Source of the DNA: NIOZ-UU13 sp964444135
Lineage (GTDB): Bacteria > Planctomycetota > Phycisphaerae > Sedimentisphaerales > Anaerobacaceae
Length of the DNA: 20,897 nt
Direction of reading: 5' to 3'
NCBI GenBank assembly: GCA_964444135.1
Contig: CAYUFX010000088.1
Coordinates: 1-20,897, forward strand
Shown: in pieces, positions 14,779-20,897 of the stretch
Layout: each line of letters opens with the position of its first letter
Position numbering within the stretch: the stretch's first letter is position 1
The notes under the pieces: generated by a model
What the model saw: the letters and a program-made list of their open reading frames with translations, nothing else
The model's database searches: none
Told to the model about the DNA's origin: nothing
Position numbers and translations under genes: made by a program

Positions 14779-15729
14779 TTATACACACTCCGCCGCTTTT
14801 CCGGCGCAACCCAAAACGTGCAGCTTATGTTTGACCATCTCTGTAATAGCTTCTCTGCCCGGCCCGAGATACTTACGAGGGTCAAACTCACCCGGCTTCT
14901 CTGCAAAAACCTGCCTGATTTTAGCCGTCAGTGCCAGTCGCAAATCAGTATCTATATTGACCTTGCAGACCGCCATCTTTGCCGCCTTGCTCACAGCCTC
15001 TTCAGGCACACCCATCGCATTGGGCATCTTGCCGCCGTATTTGTTGATAAGGTCAACAAACTCCTTCAGCACACTGCTCGAACCGTGCATAACCAGAGGA
15101 AATCCGGGCAGCTTGTCAGCTATCTTTTGTATTACGTCGAAAGCCAGCTTTGGTTCCTTCTTAAACTTGTAGGCACCGTGGCTGGTACCTATAGCCGCTG
15201 CCAAGGAATCAACTCCTGTTTTCTCGACAAATTCTTCAACCTGATTCGGGTCGGCTAAGTGTTTGCTGATGTCATCCTCATCTACACCAACAACATCCTC
15301 CTCGATACCGCCCAACTGCCCTAATTCGGCTTCGACCACTACATCCCTTGCGTGTGCATACTCGACCACCTTTTTGGTTACTGCGATATTCTCCTCAAAC
15401 GGCTGATGGGAAGCATCTATCATCACCGATGTAAAACCATCATCGACAAATTGCTTGCACGTCTCAAAATTATCTCCGTGGTCAAGGTTTATCGCGATGG
15501 GAATGTCGGGATTTTCCTCGACTACCACATTGATAATCGCCTTTAGATAGCTTATTTTTGCGTATTGGCGCGCACCTCGGGAAACCTGCAGGATAAGCGG
15601 GGCCTTCTCTTCGGCCACCGCATTTATAATGCCCTGGGTGATTTCCATATTATTGACATTAAATGCGCCAACTGCATAGCCGTTCTTATAAGCCATCTCG
15701 AACATCTTTTTGGTATTAACCAACGCCAT
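14779..15729 (-). CDS. fba: Class II fructose-bisphosphate aldolase
   Basis: This 316-residue zinc enzyme interconverts fructose 1,6-bisphosphate with glyceraldehyde 3-phosphate and dihydroxyacetone phosphate in glycolysis and gluconeogenesis. The class II marks are GAFNVNNME (21-29), NLDHGD (catalytic D83, zinc ligand H84), ASHQPFEEN, VEAELGQLGGIEED (zinc-region glutamate), AIGTSHGAYKF (H184) and VMHGSSSV (H215), then NIDTDLRLA in the phosphate-binding region. AAGGAG at 15736-15741 is well placed for the ATG at 15729. A promoter-like sequence with a 12-bp palindrome lies in the 115-base gap behind the LptD-like gene, so it may be transcribed separately from it. Tagatose-bisphosphate aldolase is the closest alternative; the length and the KYLGPGREAI tail favour Fba. 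Confidence 0.93.
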   Translation of the reverse strand: MALVNTKKMFEMAYKNGYAVGAFNVNNMEITQGIINAVAEEKAPLILQVSRGARQYAKISYLKAIINVVVEENPDIPIAINLDHGDNFETCKQFVDDGFTSVMIDASHQPFEENIAVTKKVVEYAHARDVVVEAELGQLGGIEEDVVGVDEDDISKHLADPNQVEEFVEKTGVDSLAAAIGTSHGAYKFKKEPKLAFDVIQKIADKLPGFPLVMHGSSSVLKEFVDLINKYGGKMPNAMGVPEEAVSKAAKMAVCKVNIDTDLRLALTAKIRQVFAEKPGEFDPRKYLGPGREAITEMVKHKLHVLGCAGKAAECV

Positions 15730-15753
15730 AACTTTCTCCTTAAATCCTTCAAA

Positions 15754-15785
15754 ATTATCTTAAGCCAAAAATTGTTTGGCCAAAC
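15754..15785 (-). promoter_or_regulatory. Candidate fba promoter with overlapping palindrome
   Basis: On the minus strand TTGGCC (15783-15778) is followed by 18 bases and GATAAT (15759-15754), 25 bases before the fba ATG. The -35 box lies inside GTTTGGCCAAAC (15774-15785), a perfect 12-bp palindrome that could be a repressor site. Both box sequences are imperfect, and the regulator is unknown. Confidence 0.35.
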
Positions 15786-15844
15786 GTTTTATACATTCAC
15801 CAATAATAAATATCGGACATTCACCTGGGGCGAATCAACAGTAA

Positions 15845-18800
15845 TTAGTACCCTGACGAATCGCCCAATCCCATATATCTTCTCGGCCCTATCGCTAATC
15901 CCGGCACGCCCTGAAGCCATACGCTAAATACAATGGCTTGCCTGTCTAACGACGCATCCGAACTGTACGTAAAACCACAGTACATCCTGTGATACCGCCT
16001 TATAAGCGATATATCACTTCGCAATGCCGCACCGTAGTCAAAATCATACTGTGCAGAATATATCGCCGTATATCGCGGGTCAAGGACGTAAGTGGCCGCA
16101 AATGTAAACACATTCGAGCCTTTTTTGCCATAGCCGTTATCAATCCGTCTTAAATATCTGCTCCCTATATAATAACTCAAATCAGGCCAGCGCAGGTGCG
16201 AAAAACCAACATTTAATTGCTGAACCACACCGCTTTGCATATCAAAATTCAAATCAGACAATACCGCAGTAGTATCGCTCAGACGCCAGATATAGTCGGC
16301 GCCGATATAATTACGTCTCGGCCCAAATATGTCGCCACTGCGCCTGTCATATCTGTCTTGCGGATTCAATAACGGGCTGAATCTGTTTACCAGCGGAATA
16401 AACGGCCTGTTCCAGATGAACCGGTCCGGCCCCGCAGAGCTGTCTCCCGAATCACTTACCCACGTAACGTCCATATCCAGCCGCATCCAGTCAACAGTTC
16501 TCTGCTTATCACCAATGCCTCTCTTGGTTTGCAGCCGCTGTGAAATACCTACGCTCAATGTATCACGTTGTTCGATAACTGAGTCGCTTTCAGTGTAAGC
16601 CACAGCCGTTAAATACGGCCTTATCAGATGCCGCAGTTGGTTCAAATCCCAGAGTTGCGATTTGACATCAGGAAAAACCTTCCAGTATGGCTGCGACGAT
16701 ACACGAACACCGCTTTCACCAAACCAAACACCATCTTCCCTTTCCGCCGTTCCACCGTCAAGCTCACTATAGAAACCCAGTCCATCTTCATACGCCACCG
16801 TCCCCGCCAAAAAAGGTACAACCCTCGCCTTGCCAATCATCATCGGCATATCAAGCTCGTTTCTCGTTGACAAAAACGTAAAGAACTGCTCTGAATCCAC
16901 CGGTACACTATCCGCAGCGTAAAGCTGACGGAATCGGCTGACCTGACTGTCGCTGTAGAATGTCAGCTTATCGTCGAGAAACGACTGGCCGGTCCAATGG
17001 AATTCAGCACTGGGCAATTCTTCCAGCTCATCGACAAAATCGTTTATTCGCATCTTGCCCAATAAGGAAAGACCCCAGTTATCCTCAATGCGCTTCATGT
17101 GAACGAGAGTTTCCTGCCGCTTACCCACATAAAACTCGTTGCGATAAAAACTCTCAAGAAAATGCTCGTCAGATATATAACTGACCTCAGCGGTAAGCTG
17201 CCAGTTGTAAGGAAGAAATTGCCTGTGCCGCCAGCTGAACCGACCGCGAAGCTCACGTTCCGGCTCAATATTCTTGCGAGTTCTGCCGAGATAATCCTCA
17301 CCCTCATCGTTAATTACATAGCCCAAAATCCTGCCGAAGTAGTTCTCTTTTGCATAATCGAACTCTATCCCGCTGCCGAATCCGCGCTCGCTGTAATAGT
17401 CCAGCGCAAGAGTGCTTTGGGTCCCTTCCGGCTCTTCCAATCCAAGTAACCGGGACAGAAACCATCGCGTCTCGACCAGCGTCCCCCACCTGCTGTCATG
17501 CCCGACGTGTACACTTTTGAGCGGAACATCAGACCTCTGCAGATTGCTGCGCAAGAAAGGCCAATAGAAAATCGTCTTATCGTACATCTTCAAACGCACA
17601 TCACGCATCTGGGCATCGTAACTGCCCTTGGAGAGCCTGCCTTGCTGTTCGTCAAGAGTCGTCGTATCGGTGATTATCACACTCGAAGCACTAAGTGAAA
17701 TCTGAGGCAGGTAAAATTCACTCGTTGTCAGGGTGATATTATCAGCCGCAAATTTATTTTCCGCCACTTGTCTCAACTTCGCCGCCCTGACATAAATCGG
17801 AATCGCTTCAGAGACATCGAAATTCCTCATCACCGCATTTACAGCAAGCGCCTTCTTTGCCTCGAAGTTATAATATACCTCATCGGCCCGAATCGTTCGC
17901 CGACCTTCGGTCATCAAAACATCGCCGGACAAATAAATTGCCCCTATAGCCCCGCTGGCCAAAATAGCTCCTGCACCGGCCTCCTTCTGGGGGGTATCAA
18001 GCTCCTGGCCCGAATAGAATATAACCGCGTTATCAGCCTGCAATTCCAGCAGACCACCCTCTTCATCCTGTTTTTGCCACAGATAGAACCTGCCTATCAC
18101 CGTCCCAATCTTTGCCTTATCGTCCCACTCTATCTTCGGAGGAGTCTCACCGGCGCCCGATAGATTAATCGGATACCGAAAGCGCGGCTCTTCCACTCGC
18201 GGCTCAGCGCCAACTCCAGCCGGTTCTTCCCGCCCTACTCCCTCTACCGCCAGCTTAACTGGTTTTTCTATCGGTTTGGCTATCGGCAATTCAGGTACCG
18301 GCCTTACGGGTAGTAGATACCCCGGCACCTTATGTCCGGTAAACTCCGGTTCAATCGCTGCAACTGCATCAAAGGCCTTCGCGTAAAGCTCTAATCCTCG
18401 GGGGTCGGCGGTTTCCCGCTTGTCCGCCGTCACAAAAACTTCGCCGCTGACGCCGAACTGAATCACCACAACCCGGCCTTGATCGATAACCGTCTCACTA
18501 AGGTCCGTCATCCTGGCGCCTTTGGTTTTTTTTACCGATACATTACCTTCCAGATATACCTTTGCTTCATAATCAATTCGAGCCCCGCCGCCGACTTTCT
18601 GTCCTTTACCAACCGCGTTTTCCGCCATCCATGTAGAACCGGGTACCAGCCAAACTACGGCACTATCACTGGAAAACTCATTTGCCCCAATCGACATCGA
18701 AAACCCTTCTCGGAAAACCATAATGTGTTTGCCAGTCCTCTTCAGCATGCCTTTGCCACCCTTCTTCACCCCAGCCCACCCGGTCATTATCTGATAGCTT

Positions 18801-18946
18801 ATAAACGCCCGCCCTGCCATGTGCAAATCCTGGCCGACAAAAGCGCCGGCCCCGGGAATCGGCTGGTCCCCACCGTCCATAGACGACCTGACCGTCCCAG
18901 ACAGCAAAACTAACAAAACTAAAATAAACAGCGTTCTATATTGCAT
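15845..18946 (-). CDS. lptD: LptD-like LPS-assembly outer-membrane protein with two OstA-like segments
   Basis: This is a 1033-residue exported protein with a signal peptide at about residues 1-21. A first OstA/LptA-like stretch covers about 70-180 (HIMVFREGFSMSIGANEF, VVWL, AKVYLEGNVSV). A proline-rich linker follows (about 205-262). A second OstA-like stretch spans about 280-425 (LELQADNAVIFY, AIYLSGDVLMTEGRRTIRADEVYYNF). From about 455 (MYDKTIFYWPFL, then DSRWGTLVETRWF) the rest is a long beta-barrel with alternating aromatic strands, ending in tyrosine. LptD takes LPS from the periplasmic bridge and inserts it in the outer leaflet, usually with LptE, which is not seen here. GAGAG precedes the ATG at 18946. 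It is first in the minus-strand run. The barrel is weakly conserved, so assignment rests on architecture and the OstA/YWPFL motifs. Confidence 0.75.
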   Translation of the reverse strand: MQYRTLFILVLLVLLSGTVRSSMDGGDQPIPGAGAFVGQDLHMAGRAFISYQIMTGWAGVKKGGKGMLKRTGKHIMVFREGFSMSIGANEFSSDSAVVWLVPGSTWMAENAVGKGQKVGGGARIDYEAKVYLEGNVSVKKTKGARMTDLSETVIDQGRVVVIQFGVSGEVFVTADKRETADPRGLELYAKAFDAVAAIEPEFTGHKVPGYLLPVRPVPELPIAKPIEKPVKLAVEGVGREEPAGVGAEPRVEEPRFRYPINLSGAGETPPKIEWDDKAKIGTVIGRFYLWQKQDEEGGLLELQADNAVIFYSGQELDTPQKEAGAGAILASGAIGAIYLSGDVLMTEGRRTIRADEVYYNFEAKKALAVNAVMRNFDVSEAIPIYVRAAKLRQVAENKFAADNITLTTSEFYLPQISLSASSVIITDTTTLDEQQGRLSKGSYDAQMRDVRLKMYDKTIFYWPFLRSNLQRSDVPLKSVHVGHDSRWGTLVETRWFLSRLLGLEEPEGTQSTLALDYYSERGFGSGIEFDYAKENYFGRILGYVINDEGEDYLGRTRKNIEPERELRGRFSWRHRQFLPYNWQLTAEVSYISDEHFLESFYRNEFYVGKRQETLVHMKRIEDNWGLSLLGKMRINDFVDELEELPSAEFHWTGQSFLDDKLTFYSDSQVSRFRQLYAADSVPVDSEQFFTFLSTRNELDMPMMIGKARVVPFLAGTVAYEDGLGFYSELDGGTAEREDGVWFGESGVRVSSQPYWKVFPDVKSQLWDLNQLRHLIRPYLTAVAYTESDSVIEQRDTLSVGISQRLQTKRGIGDKQRTVDWMRLDMDVTWVSDSGDSSAGPDRFIWNRPFIPLVNRFSPLLNPQDRYDRRSGDIFGPRRNYIGADYIWRLSDTTAVLSDLNFDMQSGVVQQLNVGFSHLRWPDLSYYIGSRYLRRIDNGYGKKGSNVFTFAATYVLDPRYTAIYSAQYDFDYGAALRSDISLIRRYHRMYCGFTYSSDASLDRQAIVFSVWLQGVPGLAIGPRRYMGLGDSSGY

Positions 18947-19170
18947 AAAACTCTCATAGCCGATTTTGTAGTTCGCTCGACTGTTTACCTAAAGGCGCAC
19001 CCACTTCGGCTCGAAATTCAGCCCGCCACCGGAATTTATCGCAGATTATAGCCGGTTATTTTGACAAAGCCAGCAAAAAACGCTCTTAATAATGCTGATA
19101 ACTTGATTTATCCGAAACTTTCTTGTAAAAAAGACCTTCGCAAATAATCCAAATCCACGGAAAGGCTGAT

Positions 19171-19449
19171 ATGGCTAAAAATGACTATTCTCAATACCAA
19201 AAGGACGTTATATCGGACTATTACAACAATCTTGATACGATAATGCTCGGCAAACTAAGCGAGCTGGTTACAGAACTCTACTTGGCCGATACGCAGGCCA
19301 AGCAAAATCGACTCTGGCAAAGGGCCAATAAGGCCATGGTAAAGCTCAAAGTCCCCCCCGCAATCATCGACCACATTATGGAGAAAAAAGATGTGGAAAT
19401 TTTAGCCAAAAACCTCCAGGATTGGCTGGCTTACAAAAAGAAAAAATAA
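19171..19449 (+). CDS. Small conserved-looking hypothetical protein
   Basis: This 92-residue, soluble, mostly helical and lysine-rich protein starts MAKNDYSQYQKDVISDYYNN and ends in a KKKK tail. GGAAAGG lies about eight bases before the ATG. Codon use and composition look like those of a real gene, and the opposite strand has no competing frame. There is no signal peptide or membrane segment. I do not recognise the family. A KLSELVTELYLADTQAKQNRLW stretch followed by VPPAIIDHIM suggests a compact helical bundle. It is the only plus-strand gene in the right half, divergent from the LptD-like gene and convergent with the FG-GAP gene. The intergenic region before it has no strong promoter. Confidence 0.7.
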   Translation: MAKNDYSQYQKDVISDYYNNLDTIMLGKLSELVTELYLADTQAKQNRLWQRANKAMVKLKVPPAIIDHIMEKKDVEILAKNLQDWLAYKKKK

Positions 19450-19493
19450 AAAGCCATCTGTCATTCTCCCCCGCACCCTATTCTCCCTTCGAT

Positions 19494-19632
19494 ATTCCCT
19501 CCCTGTCTGTTTTCCGCTCTCCATCCTTTTACCTGATACCCTGCTGTCCTGATAACCTGCACCCTGATTTCCTGTTCACCTGATAACCTAATCCTCTCAT
19601 CCACTAATTCACTAATCTCTAATTCACTAATT
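19494..19632. repeat. Degenerate CCTGATAACC / CTAATTCA low-complexity region
   Basis: This is a non-coding spacer built from short imperfect words. CCTGATACC (19532), CCTGATAACCTG (19548-19559), CCTGATTTCC (19563) and CCTGATAACCT (19579-19589) are followed by CACTAATTCACTAATCTCTAATTCACTAATTC-type units from about 19602. The second word family recurs at 6528-6556. No hairpin typical of terminators is seen, although two genes converge here. Such spacers may be a lineage-specific low-complexity feature. Confidence 0.6.
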
Positions 19633-19691
19633 CTGTCTTCCGCCCTATGCGCTCAACACTTTGTCGGCATTGTCGTGGATGATGGTTCCTT

Positions 19692-20897
19692 CTATTTCGT
19701 CCAGCTTGCACAGCCACGCTTGAATATGTATGCAGAGCCGGTATTTCCTCCCTTGTCGTCATCGTAAGGTGCCCCAACGATGACATAGTCCCCATCGATT
19801 GAGACCGAAAGGCCAAAATAGTCCTGGGTTGTGCCGTCCCAGGCAGTCAGCTTGGTCTTCTGCACCCAGCTAGCCCCTTCACGCTCAAATATATATGCAG
19901 ACCCGGAGTTTTTTCCATTTTCGTCGTCGCCAGCCGCCCCTATGACTGCATAGTCCCCCTTGATTGAAACAGAATTGCCAAAGAGAGCCCAGTCTGTGGA
20001 GTCCGAGGCAATCAGTTTGGCCTGCTCGCTCCAGGTTGAGCCGCTGCTCTTGTATATATATGCAGCGCCGGAGTTTTCTCCACTGCTACCATCTCGCTCT
20101 GCTCCAACGACGGCATAATCCCCGTCGATTGAGACCGAACAACCAAACGAATCTTCGACTGAACTGTCCAATGAGGTTAGCTCGGCCTGCTGAGTCCAGC
20201 TTTCGCCTTCACGCTTGAATATATATACCAAGCCGAAAAGTGGCCTCGTCGCCACGATAGCAGAGTCCCCGCTGATTGAGACCGCATCGCCAAAACGTTC
20301 GTAACGACCAAGGTCTGGCTTTAATAGTTCGGCTTGTTGTGCCCAGCTTGAACCCACACACTCGAATATATTTGCCCCCCCAATGGCATAATTCCCGCTG
20401 ATTGAGACCAAAGCGCCAGTGTAGTCCGAATAGTTGTACCGGTAATAAAACTCGGCCTGCTGTGTCCAGCTTGTGCCTTCACGCCTGAATATAAAGAAAG
20501 AGTGGGGGGAACCTTTATAGTCTTGTGCATCCACGATGGCATAGTCTCCACTGATTGAGACCGAATCGCCAAACAAACCCGCAGTGTATCCTCGCTGGCA
20601 AGTCAGTTCGGCCTGCTGTGTCCAGCTTGTACCTTCACGTTTGAATACGTATGCAGCACCACGATTTTGATATACTCCCACAATGGCATAGTCTCCACTG
20701 ATTGAGACCGAACAGCCAAAGTAATCATTGCTTTTGCCGTTGGAGGCGGTTAGCTTAACATCTTCACAAATCACCGTACTCTCTCTGCCGAAGGCCAATT
20801 TCACGTTCGGAATATTATTGCCACAGCTCATTCTTGGTGAGCTCGTCCTGGACCAATTCAGCGGGTCTTCGTGCTGACTGTCTGAGCAAGCGTACAC
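19692..20897 (-). CDS. FG-GAP repeat (integrin-alpha-like beta-propeller) protein, 5' partial
   Basis: There are 401 codons open through the right edge (the first codon is a GTG at the boundary), so the true start and any signal peptide are missing. Seven FG-GAP-type repeats can be counted, with cores near residues 60, 109, 159, 202, 251, 307 and 361. Each has the pattern [FT]G-x-[SA]-VSI-x-GDYAIVG, then [AS]-AY-[IV]-F-[KE]-RE-G-x-SW-x-Q-x-A-x-L. This implies a seven-bladed propeller. Calcium-loop-like DDENG, DDDKGG and DGSSGEN are present only in the last three repeats. Such proteins are usually secreted or surface-exposed and are common in Planctomycetota; their partners are unknown. The reading frame stops abruptly within what should be the next SWTQQ motif (SWTK-stop), and another frame continues with a protein-like tail. 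Confidence 0.85.
   Translation of the reverse strand: MYACSDSQHEDPLNWSRTSSPRMSCGNNIPNVKLAFGRESTVICEDVKLTASNGKSNDYFGCSVSISGDYAIVGVYQNRGAAYVFKREGTSWTQQAELTCQRGYTAGLFGDSVSISGDYAIVDAQDYKGSPHSFFIFRREGTSWTQQAEFYYRYNYSDYTGALVSISGNYAIGGANIFECVGSSWAQQAELLKPDLGRYERFGDAVSISGDSAIVATRPLFGLVYIFKREGESWTQQAELTSLDSSVEDSFGCSVSIDGDYAVVGAERDGSSGENSGAAYIYKSSGSTWSEQAKLIASDSTDWALFGNSVSIKGDYAVIGAAGDDENGKNSGSAYIFEREGASWVQKTKLTAWDGTTQDYFGLSVSIDGDYVIVGAPYDDDKGGNTGSAYIFKRGCASWTK

Noticed and set aside
19692..20897. Periodic roughly 150-bp DNA repeats considered as a CRISPR or satellite array
   Set aside because: The periodicity is explained by FG-GAP protein repeats in an open frame, with divergence mainly at third positions and loops.

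Overview
The window looks like part of a metagenome-assembled genome of a diderm bacterium, most likely a planctomycete of the Phycisphaerae type. This placement is inferred. It rests on an LptD-type LPS transporter, a complete Lol lipoprotein-sorting set, two outer-membrane porin-like proteins, an FG-GAP propeller protein, a four-helix-bundle (23S IVS-type) protein inside an operon, and unusual low-complexity intergenic repeats. No rRNA, tRNA, CRISPR array, transposase or phage gene was found. A run of 100 Ns is flanked by identical 55-bp ends, so it is probably an assembly join rather than missing DNA.

Layout, left to right. On the minus strand at the left edge are the first 48 codons of a membrane protein (possibly a PAP2-type phosphatase). 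Its start overlaps the stop of an ArnT/PMT-like GT-C glycosyltransferase, which has a good promoter. Divergently, on the plus strand, two tandem paralogous porin-like proteins end at a strong intrinsic terminator (4209-4243). From about 18946 down to 4378 every gene is on the minus strand. In transcription order they are: LptD-like protein, class II fructose-bisphosphate aldolase, large S41/PDZ C-terminal processing protease, lysyl-tRNA synthetase, four-helix-bundle protein, two LolC/E-type permeases, LolD ATPase, class IV (branched-chain) aminotransferase, and polyprenyl diphosphate synthase. At the right end are a plus-strand 92-residue orphan and a minus-strand FG-GAP repeat protein cut by the window edge.

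How the genes fit together. The minus-strand block is mainly envelope biogenesis: LPS delivery to the outer membrane (LptD), lipoprotein extraction from the inner membrane (LolCDE), periplasmic proteolysis (S41) and polyprenyl-lipid synthesis (IspB-like). House-keeping genes (lysS, fba, ilvE) are mixed in. The glycosyltransferase pair and the two porins add to the envelope theme.

No wholly new multi-gene system is evident. The most distinctive features are in the non-coding DNA and gene architecture: a 131-bp MITE-like element of nested inverted repeats; a 54-bp palindrome between ilvE and ispB; a four-helix-bundle gene bracketed by oppositely oriented CGCAACC arrays; degenerate CCTGATAACC and CTAATTCA repeats; an LptD with two OstA-like segments; and an FG-GAP gene whose end overlaps a protein-like tail in another frame. 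Most start codons were moved inward from the longest open frame on the basis of ribosome binding sites and family N-termini.
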